DNA of 64,000 bases from Spirosoma pollinicola (GTDB taxonomy: Bacteria > Bacteroidota > Bacteroidia > Cytophagales > Spirosomataceae), in contig NZ_CP025096.1 in assembly GCF_002831565.1 (NCBI RefSeq), positions 4,078,501 to 4,142,500 on the forward strand. The letters are read 5' to 3'. The notes beneath the pieces are model-generated. The model was given only the letters and a program-made list of their open reading frames with translations, had not been told where the DNA came from and searched no databases. This document shows, piece by piece, positions 7,399 through 15,948 of the stretch (the stretch's first letter is position 1; every line of letters starts with the position of its first letter). Both the position numbers and the translations under genes were made by a program.

Positions 7399-9843
7399 CT
7401 CGCTTCGTAAACTTTTCACCGGATTTGCCAATGCGGCTTTAATCGTTTGCGTGCTGACGATCAGTCCTGTTAATAGCGCTAAACAACCAGCTACCAGTGC
7501 AAACGGCCACCACGATAAATCGGTGCGGTATGCAAAATGTGTTAGCCAGCCACTTAATAGGTAATAGGCAAGGGGCCAGGCGATGACATTGGCGACTAGT
7601 AGAATCAGCACGAACTCCTTCATGAACAAATTGACGATGCCGAATGTCGACGAACCCAGCACTTTACGGATACCGATCTCTTTGGTACGCCGGGTCACGT
7701 TTAGCGAAACCAGTCCCAACACACCCAGCAACACGATGATCAATGCCAGTGTAGTGGCCAGTCGGGATGCCCGTTGAAGCTGTATTTCGGTCTTGTAGAG
7801 CTTCTGGAGCGTGTCGTCCATGAACGAATAATCGAAGGGCGCATCGGGAAACAACCGCGCCCATTCATTGCCTATGTCGGCTACCGTTTCGGGTAAGTTT
7901 CCTCCTGCCTGTTTGCCGGGTGCAATTCTAATGGATAAGTACCGATAAATAGGGTCTTTTCTGACGGGAATAAACACCAGCGGCCTGATGGTTTCCCGAA
8001 GCGAGCCAAAATGAAAATCGGTCAGGACACCCCCAATTCGAAAGGTACCGCCCCGAAACAGAACCTGCTGCCCCAATGCCTTTTCCGGACTGGTATAGCC
8101 CAATGCTTTCGTCGCCGATTCGTTCAGTACAACCGCCAGGGAGTCATAACTGCCGCCGTTGGCATGGAAAAACTGACCTGCTTTCAGGGTCAACCCATAC
8201 GTTTGGGCATACCGTTCGTCGGTAGTGACTGAATTTGCCGTGATGGACTGTGTGCTGTCCTGCCCCTGCGCAAATAGACTGACGCTCCCGCTGCTTGCAC
8301 CATCCGGAATCTCGAACGACAGGCTTACGCCATCCACACACGGAATGCGCGCCAGTTGGTTTCGTATGCCTTCCATTCGTTGCACACCTGCGGGCGACCA
8401 GTCGCGGGGAACGGATTTTATGGCCAAAATCTGGTCTTTCTGGTAGCCTAGATTCTTACTAAAAAAGTAGGCAACCTGGCGATTAATAACAACCGCGCCC
8501 ACAAACACCAGAATGGCCACTGTGAACTGAAAGACGATCAACGTGCGACGAAAGCCAATACCGTTCTGGACGGAGGCTGCCAGCTTGCCAAACGAAGTCC
8601 GGCCTTTCAGTGAATCCACAGAAGGTAATCCCGATAGCACGAAAGCCGGATAACCGCCCGCGAGCAAACCAATGAGTAAGACCATACCGGTTAATGCCAA
8701 ATAAGCATAGGGCGACCAATCCAGCAGCGACGGTATGGGCTTGTCCAGCATGGTAGCAAATACTGACCGAACGAGTTCGTAACAACCCAACGACAGCAAG
8801 GTAGCACCGACGGTTAGCAATAGAGATTCGATCAGAAATTGGGCAATCACCTGCTTCCTGAGGCCCCCTAGCACCTTCCGAACACCAATTTCCCGAAGCC
8901 GTGTCGCCGACATACCAATGGTTATATTGACGAAATTGACCACGGCCATCAGCAGAATAAACAACGCTATAATCGACAGCGTCAGCAGCATTTTTTCGAC
9001 CAGACCGTTATCTGCTTTCAGATGAAAAGTACGCAACGGACTCAGGTAAGGCTGTAAATTTGCCTGAATATCGGAGGGAGCGTTCGTCTTCAGGGTTTGG
9101 GCGAAGGGGTGAATCAGTTGTTCCGCTGAGGTGCCTGGCTGTAATTCCAGGTAGGTGACAATACTCCGGTTCCCCCAGGCGTTCAGGCCGCTGGCATCGG
9201 AGAAATAGCCGAAGTTCCGCATGGAAACAAACAACTGCTCCCGTTGCTCGAACAAATGCGTGACACTATTGTCGGGTTGATCCTGATCGCTCAATACGCC
9301 CGTGATGGTAAAAACCTGTTTGCCAGCCCCCGGCGTTTGTATGGTCAGTTGCCGCCGAAGCACATTCGTTTCATTGAAATATTTTTGGGCCAACGCGCTT
9401 GTAATCACGACCGTATTGGGTTCGCTAAGCGCCGTTTTTGGATCGCCGTAAGCCAATGGAAAACCAAACATAGACAGCAGGGTCGAGTCCCCGATCTGCA
9501 TCGACTCCCGAAAGTGATTCTGCCCGCTGGACACGATGGTCGTCACGCCATAGGTGCGGTAATAACCAGCTATCAGATTGGGATATAGCTGCTTAAGTGC
9601 TGGCCCCATAGGAGCCAGTGAGCCCATCTCACTGCCCATGTCGGGCACCTTCCAGCGGCTTTGCAACAGGTATTGCCGGTTGGCATGCCGCAGTGTTTTG
9701 TTTATCGCCAGCTCACCCTGAATGTAGCTGCCTATCAGCAACAGAAACGTAATCCCGACCGTTAGGCCGAGGAGCGTTACAAGCGCGTAGAACCGCCTTC
9801 GGGCAAGGTTGCGCAGGGCTATTTTTAAGTAGTTCTGTAGCAT
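7396..9843 (-). CDS. FtsX/MacB-type ABC transporter permease, divergent copy (815 aa)
   Basis: This is the most divergent permease of the set. TM1 is at about 21-41. The post-TM1 motif is GELAINKTLRHANRQ rather than ELSYDRY. The first FtsX block reads VVNFVNITIGMS and REIGVRKVLGG, and the last TRRTKEIGIRKVLGSS. The C-terminal ALANPVKSLRSE is kept. The two periplasmic domains share little with the neighbours, so it may recognise a different substrate or partner. Upstream (9844-10143) lies a non-coding stretch that separates the permease block from the dehydrogenase operon. Confidence 0.9.
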   Translation of the reverse strand: MLQNYLKIALRNLARRRFYALVTLLGLTVGITFLLLIGSYIQGELAINKTLRHANRQYLLQSRWKVPDMGSEMGSLAPMGPALKQLYPNLIAGYYRTYGVTTIVSSGQNHFRESMQIGDSTLLSMFGFPLAYGDPKTALSEPNTVVITSALAQKYFNETNVLRRQLTIQTPGAGKQVFTITGVLSDQDQPDNSVTHLFEQREQLFVSMRNFGYFSDASGLNAWGNRSIVTYLELQPGTSAEQLIHPFAQTLKTNAPSDIQANLQPYLSPLRTFHLKADNGLVEKMLLTLSIIALFILLMAVVNFVNITIGMSATRLREIGVRKVLGGLRKQVIAQFLIESLLLTVGATLLSLGCYELVRSVFATMLDKPIPSLLDWSPYAYLALTGMVLLIGLLAGGYPAFVLSGLPSVDSLKGRTSFGKLAASVQNGIGFRRTLIVFQFTVAILVFVGAVVINRQVAYFFSKNLGYQKDQILAIKSVPRDWSPAGVQRMEGIRNQLARIPCVDGVSLSFEIPDGASSGSVSLFAQGQDSTQSITANSVTTDERYAQTYGLTLKAGQFFHANGGSYDSLAVVLNESATKALGYTSPEKALGQQVLFRGGTFRIGGVLTDFHFGSLRETIRPLVFIPVRKDPIYRYLSIRIAPGKQAGGNLPETVADIGNEWARLFPDAPFDYSFMDDTLQKLYKTEIQLQRASRLATTLALIIVLLGVLGLVSLNVTRRTKEIGIRKVLGSSTFGIVNLFMKEFVLILLVANVIAWPLAYYLLSGWLTHFAYRTDLSWWPFALVAGCLALLTGLIVSTQTIKAALANPVKSLRSE

Positions 9844-10143
9844 AAATGTAGAGCTGCAACCGGTAGACTGGCCCTTGCGGCTTTGTTCGCATTACAGACA
9901 AGTCCTGGCCGAAACGAGCCGTTTACGGGGCTGAGATGCAATTGACAATGGATAAGAGTTTACTGCCGTGAAGGTATTGAGGAATGTGATTGGTTCGCGC
10001 TTTGGCTTGATTAGCAACCCGTTAAAAAATGTTAAGCTTTTTTAGTGGCACAAAAAAAGTCCGCAGATAGATGATGAGCACCTACCTACGGACAACCGCT
10101 CTCCCTTTATCATAAAGCCGCTGAACGGGCCAACTGGCTTGCC
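9844..10143. other. Non-coding stretch between permease and dehydrogenase
   Basis: No convincing gene. It begins with a degenerate GTAGAGC repeat (9847-9885, TGTAGAGCTGCAACC and CCCTTGCGGCTT) and contains the terminator hairpin at 10059-10093. The remainder shows no recognisable structure. Confidence 0.5.
10052..10093 (-). terminator. Rho-independent terminator of the dehydrogenase operon
   Basis: On the minus strand, GTCCGTAGGTAG pairs with CTATCTGCGGAC across an 11-base loop (10 of 12 exact, the other two G-T/A-C type) and is followed by TTTTTTT at 10058-10052. It lies about 50 bases after the stop of the gene at 10144-11334. Confidence 0.7.
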
Positions 10144-11334
10144 TTAGTTCGGAATCAAACCGTGCGGGTCGATCACGAATTTCTTGGCGGCACCTTTATC
10201 AAAATCCTGGTAGCCTTGTGGGGCTTTATCCAGGCTAATGACTTCTACATTAACGGCTTTGGCAATCTGTATTTTGTCATACAAAATGGCATTCATCAAT
10301 TGCCGGTGGTACTTCATCACTGGACATTGGCCCGTATAGAACGAGTGCGATTTAGCCCAGCCCAGGCCAATACGAATGGATAGGTTACCCTCTTTGGCGG
10401 CCTCTGTCGATGCACCGGGGTCGCCCGTTACATACAGCCCCGGAATACCAATGGCACCGCCCGCGCGGGTGACGGTCATAGCTGCATTGAGCACGGTTGC
10501 GGGTTGTTCCTTGCCCGCATCCGAGCCGTGGCCGTGGGCTTCGAAGCCAACACAGTCAACGGCAGAGTCGACTTCGGGGACGCCAATGATCTCGGCGATC
10601 TGATCGGCAAGGGGCGTGTCTTTGCGTAAGTCGATCGTTTCGCAGCCGAAGCTTTTTGCCTGTGCCAGCCGCTCGGGAATCATGTCGCCAACGATAACGA
10701 CGGCAGCTCCCAGCAAATGGCAGGAGGCCGCACAGGCCAGCCCAACCGGACCCGCCCCGGCTACGTAGACAATAGAACCCGGCCCAACGCCCGCCGTAAC
10801 GGCACCGTGATAACCCGTCGGAAAAATGTCGGAAAGCAGGGTCAAATCCCGGATTTTGGCCATTGCCTGATCTTTATCCGGAAATTTCAACAGATTAAAA
10901 TCGGCGTAGGGCACCATCACATATTCGGCTTGCCCGCCAACCCAGCCACCCATGTCAACGTAGCCATAAGCCGCACCGGGTCGGGCCGGGTTAACATTCA
11001 GGCAAATGCCCGTTTGGCCGACTTTGCAGTTCCGGCATCGTCCGCAGGCAATATTGAACGGCACCGATACCAGATCGCCTTCCTTGATAAACTCCACATC
11101 GCGCCCGGCCTCAATAACAAGCCCCGTTATTTCGTGGCCCAGAACCAAACCAGCAGGGGCCGTTGTGCGACCTCGAACCATGTGCTGGTCGCTCCCGCAA
11201 ATGTTTGTCGAAACAATTTGCAAAATGACCCCGTGATGGCATTTTCGGTCGCCAATAGCCAGTTTCGGGTATTCGATAGACTGTACTTCAACCACGCCGG
11301 GTTTTATGTAGGCGACACCATGGTTCTGACACAT
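10144..11334 (-). CDS. fdhA: Glutathione-independent formaldehyde dehydrogenase, zinc alcohol dehydrogenase family (396 aa)
   Basis: A medium-chain zinc dehydrogenase. Catalytic zinc ligands are Cys46 (NICGSDQH) and His67-Glu68 (GHE). The structural zinc loop is Cys97, Cys100, Cys103 and Cys111. The Rossmann NAD-binding motif GAGPVGLACA is near 195. The opening GVAYIKPGVVEV, the segment GRTTAPAGLVLGHE and the length match Pseudomonas-type formaldehyde dismutase/dehydrogenase, which oxidises formaldehyde to formate with tightly bound NAD and no glutathione. It lies 35 bases downstream of a GlcG/HbpS-like gene and is probably co-transcribed with it, divergent from an AraC regulator. Another aldehyde or alcohol substrate cannot be excluded. 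Confidence 0.88.
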   Translation of the reverse strand: MCQNHGVAYIKPGVVEVQSIEYPKLAIGDRKCHHGVILQIVSTNICGSDQHMVRGRTTAPAGLVLGHEITGLVIEAGRDVEFIKEGDLVSVPFNIACGRCRNCKVGQTGICLNVNPARPGAAYGYVDMGGWVGGQAEYVMVPYADFNLLKFPDKDQAMAKIRDLTLLSDIFPTGYHGAVTAGVGPGSIVYVAGAGPVGLACAASCHLLGAAVVIVGDMIPERLAQAKSFGCETIDLRKDTPLADQIAEIIGVPEVDSAVDCVGFEAHGHGSDAGKEQPATVLNAAMTVTRAGGAIGIPGLYVTGDPGASTEAAKEGNLSIRIGLGWAKSHSFYTGQCPVMKYHRQLMNAILYDKIQIAKAVNVEVISLDKAPQGYQDFDKGAAKKFVIDPHGLIPN

Positions 11335-11369
11335 ATTACTGAGGTTTATAGGGTTAAGGAGAATAGATG

Positions 11370-11780
11370 TTAGCTGATGGCATCGACACCCGCCTGAGCA
11401 ACGGCATGGTCGTTTTCGACGGTACTGCCCGATACGCCAATGGCCCCAATGACAGTGCCATCTGCACCGTTGATGGGAATACCGCCCGGAAATGTAATCA
11501 GCCCGCCGTTGGAGTGCTCGATGTTGTACAATGAGCCACCCGGCTGCGATAGTTTGCCAATTTCGCCGGTTGGCATATCGAAGTAGCGGGCTGTTTTGGC
11601 TTTCTTTTGGGAAATGTCGATCGAGCCCAGCCAGGCCCCATCCATATGGACAAAGGCCGTTAAATTGGCGCCAGCGTCAACAATGGCAATGTTCATCAGT
11701 GTGCCTAATTCTACCGCTTTTTCTTTGGCCGCTTTCACAGCTGCTTCAGCTTTTTCTAAGGTCATGCTCATACGCTTCAA
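11370..11780 (-). CDS. GlcG/HbpS-family heme-binding-like protein (136 aa)
   Basis: The protein matches the GlcG/HbpS (DUF336) fold: [17 protein letters not shown] at the start, then [38 protein letters not shown], and [20 protein letters not shown] near the end. Members form oligomers that bind heme or corrinoids, or accompany oxidation enzymes such as dehydrogenases and glycolate oxidase. It is a cytoplasmic protein with no signal peptide. Start could be 11780 (MKRMSMT) or 11771 (MSMT). It is the first gene of the operon with fdhA. A redox-accessory role is inferred from context only. Confidence 0.85.
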   Translation of the reverse strand: MKRMSMTLEKAEAAVKAAKEKAVELGTLMNIAIVDAGANLTAFVHMDGAWLGSIDISQKKAKTARYFDMPTGEIGKLSQPGGSLYNIEHSNGGLITFPGGIPINGADGTVIGAIGVSGSTVENDHAVAQAGVDAIS

Positions 11781-11826
11781 GTTTATAACACCTTGGTTCT
11801 GTGTGACTATTTTAGTGAATCGCTGG

Positions 11827-11834
11827 CAAAACTA
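11827..11834 (-). promoter_or_regulatory. Candidate -7 box (TAGTTTTG) for the glcG-like/fdhA operon
   Basis: Minus-strand TAGTTTTG fits TAnnTTTG about 47 bases before the ATG at 11780. In the same divergent spacer a 12-base palindrome, AATAGTACTATT (11875-11886), lies between this box and the plus-strand box at 11924 and could bind a regulator. Confidence 0.4.
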
Positions 11835-11923
11835 GCCAAACAGCTAAGCATCTGTTTGCACAATAATACCAACAAATAGTACTATTGTCTAACCTTATCC
11901 TGTAGACCAGTAAACGCACTGGA

Positions 11924-11931
11924 TAAATTTG
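11924..11931 (+). promoter_or_regulatory. Candidate -7 box (TAAATTTG) for the AraC regulator
   Basis: TAAATTTG matches TAnnTTTG and lies 66 bases upstream of the ATG I favour at 11998. A transcript from here would exclude the upstream alternative start at 11929. Confidence 0.4.
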
Positions 11932-11997
11932 TTTAGTATAGTGTCGTTGGCGGTAAACAGACTACCAGTACCTGTTATCCCCGTAAACAGAAACAAG

Positions 11998-12906
11998 ATG
12001 AAGATCGGCTATCCTCTACAAACCATAAATTTGTCAGATACGAAGACCTTGAATTCACTGGTTGAGCACCGGCGGGTGTTCAATCTGAATCATTGTGAAC
12101 TGAGTATTTTTGAAACCTACCGGCAGTGTTCAGATGTGGTATTGTCATACAATGGGCTTGTTATCACCAGCATGTTGCGCGGCAGGAAAGTGATGCATCT
12201 GTCGCAAAACCCGGGTTTTGATTTTCTGCCCGGCGAAACCGTCATTCTGCCGGAAGGCGTATCCATGAAAGTGGATTTCCCCGAAGCCGACGAGAAGCAC
12301 CCGGTCCAATGTGCTACCATCGCTTTAGATTGGCCCGTGGTGATGCAGATGCTGGATTTTCTGAACGAACAATATCCCCGAAAAGACGAAGTGTCCGAAT
12401 GGAAACTGAATTTCAATCAGTATCATTTTTATAACAACCGGGAGTTGGCCAATGTCATGAACAAGCTGATCAGCATTAGTATGGAAGACGATCTGGCCAA
12501 GGATGCGCTGGCCGATCTGACCCTTAAGTCCCTGCTGATTCGGGTGATTCAAACGCAGAATATGGCACTCATCGCCGATGGTCTATCGACCAATAACCGC
12601 TTTGCTTCGGTTGTGGAATACATTCGCGAACACCTGCCGGAAAAAATTGGTATTGACATGCTATGCAAGAAAGCCTGCATGAGCAAATCCAGTTTTTTTC
12701 GGTCGTTTAAAGAAACCTTCGGCCTGTCGCCAATGGAGTTTATCATTCGGGAGCGGATCAGTCTGGCAAAGCGGCTGCTGGTTAACCCAACGGCCACTGT
12801 AACGGACGTGTGCTATCAGGTAGGTTTTAATAATCTGCATTATTTTTCCCGCCTTTTCAAACTCCTGGAAGGGGTAACCCCAACATCGTATCGGCAGCGG
12901 GTATGA
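11998..12906 (+). CDS. AraC-family transcriptional regulator (302 aa)
   Basis: The C-terminal ~100 residues hold the double helix-turn-helix: IGIDMLCKKACMSKSSFFRSFKETFGLSP (about 219-247) and the second half LLVNPTATVTDVCYQVGFNNLHYFSRLFKLLEGVTPTSYR. The first motif is quoted as ACMSKSSFFRSFKE and the second as VCYQVGFNNLHYFSRLFK. The N-terminal 190 residues resemble the AraC-type N-terminal domain found in AraC/XylS regulators of alcohol or aldehyde genes, with a beta-rich ligand region. It is divergent from the glcG-like/fdhA operon and probably controls it. Start at 11998 (MKIGYPLQ) is preferred over 11929, which would lie at the -7 box. Confidence 0.88.
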   Translation: MKIGYPLQTINLSDTKTLNSLVEHRRVFNLNHCELSIFETYRQCSDVVLSYNGLVITSMLRGRKVMHLSQNPGFDFLPGETVILPEGVSMKVDFPEADEKHPVQCATIALDWPVVMQMLDFLNEQYPRKDEVSEWKLNFNQYHFYNNRELANVMNKLISISMEDDLAKDALADLTLKSLLIRVIQTQNMALIADGLSTNNRFASVVEYIREHLPEKIGIDMLCKKACMSKSSFFRSFKETFGLSPMEFIIRERISLAKRLLVNPTATVTDVCYQVGFNNLHYFSRLFKLLEGVTPTSYRQRV

Positions 12907-13046
12907 GGCATTCCTTCACTGGCTCACGCGTGCCATCAGGTAAGTACTTTTTCTAATACATAGTTTATATATGATTCATGTATAATGTGCTATTATACAG
13001 ATGTATACCTATGTTTATATAGTAACTATTTTTGTCGGAAATTAGC

Positions 13047-13054
13047 TATATTTG
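13047..13054 (+). promoter_or_regulatory. Candidate -7 box (TATATTTG) for the first PAS kinase
   Basis: TATATTTG matches TAnnTTTG, 51 bases before the ATG at 13106. No -33 element at the expected distance is convincing. Confidence 0.4.
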
Positions 13055-13105
13055 CTTACTCTGCGTACTACCTAATCCGTAACTCTCGACTCTTCCTCTT
13101 TTTTT

Positions 13106-15835
13106 ATGGCACCAGTTTCAACCCTCGTTAATCCGTTGCGTGATACTGACTTAACGGCTTCACGCAACAGTATGGAGCTTTATCTGGCTCAACGCAATGA
13201 AAACGGAAAAATCACTGATTTTCGACTGATAATGGTGAACACTCCGGCGCAGGAGATGTGGGGAAAGTCTGAAAACGAGTTGATTGGTCAATCCATCTGC
13301 CAATTAATGTCTGGGAAAGATGGACAGTTCCTAATCAGTCAATTCAGTTTAGTTTTAGACTATGAACGCATTGTTCAGTTCGAGATGGACGCCCGCTCGC
13401 AACGCGCTGAGGCAGGGGCCACCGACATCTTTTGCGTGTCGAAATTGAAAGACGACGTTGTCATGGTGATTAACGACGTCATTGACTATAAACAAGCCGC
13501 CCGACTTGCCGAGCAAAAACAGCTACAACAGGCAGAACTGTATAAAACAATTCTGGATACGTCCCTAACGTCGATTTCTGTACTGGAGGCCATTCGTGAA
13601 CAGGATGGGCGTGGGAAAATTATTGATTTTCGCTACACCCTGGTTAATCATGAGCGTTTGCGGATGGCTGGCCAGCCCGAAGCGTTTTTTCTCGGCAAAA
13701 AACTGACGGAACTCTTTCCGGGCATGATTGAATCGGGCGTTTTTGATCATTGGGTGCAGGTTGTCGAAACTCGGAAACCCCATCAATTTGAGGTGCATTA
13801 CACGTACGATGGGTTCGATGACTGGAGCTTGTGCCTGGGATCACCGTTTGGCGATGGTGTTGTTATTTCCTACACCGATATTACAGATCAGAAGCAAGCT
13901 GCATTTCACGCCCGGCAACAGGCAGAGTTGCTGGAAAGTATTCAAAATACCTCGCAGATGGGTATTTCAGCCTTGCGTGCTCAGCGAGACACAAACGGGA
14001 CAATTGTAGATTTTACATTTGTCATGCGCAACGCAACGGCCATGAAAATTACTGGTCGGCTTATGGATGAGGTAATTAATAAAGGCATGCTCGATGTCTA
14101 TTCAAGTCTCAAGCCAACGGACGTGTTTAGCAGATATGTGAACGTAGTCGAAACCCGGCGACCAGATCAGTATGAGCATTACCATAATGCGAATGGGCTG
14201 GAAGGCTGGTTTGATATCCTGATCTCTCCCTGGAATGATGGTGTTGTCATCAATGTAATAGAGACGACCAGATTACGAAAAATTGAACAGGAAAAGATTC
14301 AGCAGAGTACGATACTCCAGCAAGTTATTGACAACACCCAGGCTGGATTGGTACTGGCAAAGCCAATATACGACGAGCAACAGCAGATTATTGACTTTCA
14401 ATATGTACTCACCAACGAATACAATGCGCGGATCACAGGCAAATCTGTGGCTGAGATGACCGGTACGCTGGTTGGTGATTTATTTCCTGACTGGCAGCAT
14501 TCCGACCTGTTTCGTCAATATGTTGACGTTGTTGAGAGCGGACAAACACAACGCCTGACGTTCCATTACGCTGCTTACGGTATTAAATGCTGGTTTGATG
14601 GCTCGTTCAATTTTTTAGACGGCTGCCTGCTATACACCTATACGGATGTAACGGCCCTCAAAGAAGCCGAACTGGAACAGCAGAAATATGCCGAACTACT
14701 CGAACAGGTGATGAATATGACACCTGCATCCATTGTGTTGAGTGAGAGTATTCGTAATGAGGCAGGAACTATTGTCGACTTTCGCATAATGAAGTTGAAC
14801 AAGATGGCCGCCGACTATCTGCAAAATCCCGTCGAAAAGATTCAATATCGACGTGTTTCGAAATACCTCCCCGGTTCGCTGGAAACGCCCTTTTTCGAGC
14901 AATGCAAGCAAGTTATTGAAACGGGCGAACCCATTCGTGTACAAGTTCCGTGGGACGATCACTGGTATGATTTCTCGGTAGCTCGTTTTGGTGATGGTAT
15001 TGTCCTGGCGGCTCAGGATGTTACCCCTATGCATGAATACCGGCAGAAACTCGAAGTTGCCAACCTGGAACTTAAACGCTCGAACGAAAATCTTCAATCG
15101 TTTGCTTTCGTCTCCTCGCATGACCTTCAGGAGCCACTTCGTAAAATAATCTCTTTCGCCAACATTCTGAAAACCCAGATAGGGGGACATGTCGACGTCG
15201 ATGCCATTGATGTTATCGAGCGAATCAATACATCGGCCGAGCGAATGCGACTGCTTATTCAGGACTTACTGACTTACTCGAAGTTAGAAACAAACCAAAA
15301 CTTATTCAGGCCCGTCAACATAGCTCAATTAATTCAGGAGTTACAGGAACACGAACTCTGGATGGCTCTGAATCAAAGCAAAGGTCAGATACATCTTCTT
15401 GAGTTGCCAACGATTGTTGCCGACCCGCTGCAAATGCATCAGTTATTTCAGAATCTGCTCTCCAATGCGATCAAATTCTGTCCCAGAGGCAGTACACCCA
15501 GTATTACAGTGAGCAGCCGTATGGTTAGTCGGGCTAATGTGCCAGCCGGCTTGCTATATACTACAGAATCCGCAGGAAGTAAATCCGCTACTAATTTGTT
15601 CTGTGAAATCGCAGTAACAGATAATGGTATTGGCTTTGACGAAAAGTATGTAGATCGCATTTTTCAAGTCTTTCAGCGACTGCACGGGCGCAGCCAGCAT
15701 GCTGGATCAGGCATTGGTCTGGCCATTTGCTATAAGATAGTTGAACGACATGGCGGAGCTATTACCGCCAACAGCAAACCCGGAGAAGGTAGTACATTTC
15801 GGGTGTATTTGCCCGTTTGGAAGGGACTCGCTTAA
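13106..15835 (+). CDS. Cytoplasmic multi-PAS sensor histidine kinase (909 aa)
   Basis: Five PAS-like units precede the kinase, at about 20-115, 140-265, 270-395, 395-520 and 525-645. Each of the last four carries the same pattern: an I-V/I-D-F stretch, then LVN/LTN, then a G-W-F-D and a Y-T-D-V-T strand. The HisKA box is FAFVSSHDLQEPLRK with the phospho-acceptor His672. The HATPase part has NLLSNAIKF, DNGIGFDEKYVDRIFQVFQR and GSGIGLAICYKIVERHGG. There are no membrane segments, so it senses a cytoplasmic signal. No response regulator is fused or adjacent. It shares near-identical kinase DNA with the next gene, 113 bases downstream. Confidence 0.92.
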   Translation: MAPVSTLVNPLRDTDLTASRNSMELYLAQRNENGKITDFRLIMVNTPAQEMWGKSENELIGQSICQLMSGKDGQFLISQFSLVLDYERIVQFEMDARSQRAEAGATDIFCVSKLKDDVVMVINDVIDYKQAARLAEQKQLQQAELYKTILDTSLTSISVLEAIREQDGRGKIIDFRYTLVNHERLRMAGQPEAFFLGKKLTELFPGMIESGVFDHWVQVVETRKPHQFEVHYTYDGFDDWSLCLGSPFGDGVVISYTDITDQKQAAFHARQQAELLESIQNTSQMGISALRAQRDTNGTIVDFTFVMRNATAMKITGRLMDEVINKGMLDVYSSLKPTDVFSRYVNVVETRRPDQYEHYHNANGLEGWFDILISPWNDGVVINVIETTRLRKIEQEKIQQSTILQQVIDNTQAGLVLAKPIYDEQQQIIDFQYVLTNEYNARITGKSVAEMTGTLVGDLFPDWQHSDLFRQYVDVVESGQTQRLTFHYAAYGIKCWFDGSFNFLDGCLLYTYTDVTALKEAELEQQKYAELLEQVMNMTPASIVLSESIRNEAGTIVDFRIMKLNKMAADYLQNPVEKIQYRRVSKYLPGSLETPFFEQCKQVIETGEPIRVQVPWDDHWYDFSVARFGDGIVLAAQDVTPMHEYRQKLEVANLELKRSNENLQSFAFVSSHDLQEPLRKIISFANILKTQIGGHVDVDAIDVIERINTSAERMRLLIQDLLTYSKLETNQNLFRPVNIAQLIQELQEHELWMALNQSKGQIHLLELPTIVADPLQMHQLFQNLLSNAIKFCPRGSTPSITVSSRMVSRANVPAGLLYTTESAGSKSATNLFCEIAVTDNGIGFDEKYVDRIFQVFQRLHGRSQHAGSGIGLAICYKIVERHGGAITANSKPGEGSTFRVYLPVWKGLA

Positions 15836-15948
15836 AACAGAATCTGTTCTAATAAAGCGAATCGTCAACGGTGGCAGTGCTTCGTAGCCGAGGTACTAAG
15901 GGCTTTTTCGCATTTTTCAGCTAGATCGACATTTACTATTTATCGGGT

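Noticed and set aside
13012..13034. A -33 element (TTTG at 13031) for the PAS kinase promoter
   Set aside because: The distance to TATATTTG is only 12 bases, against about 19-21 in the Bacteroidota consensus.
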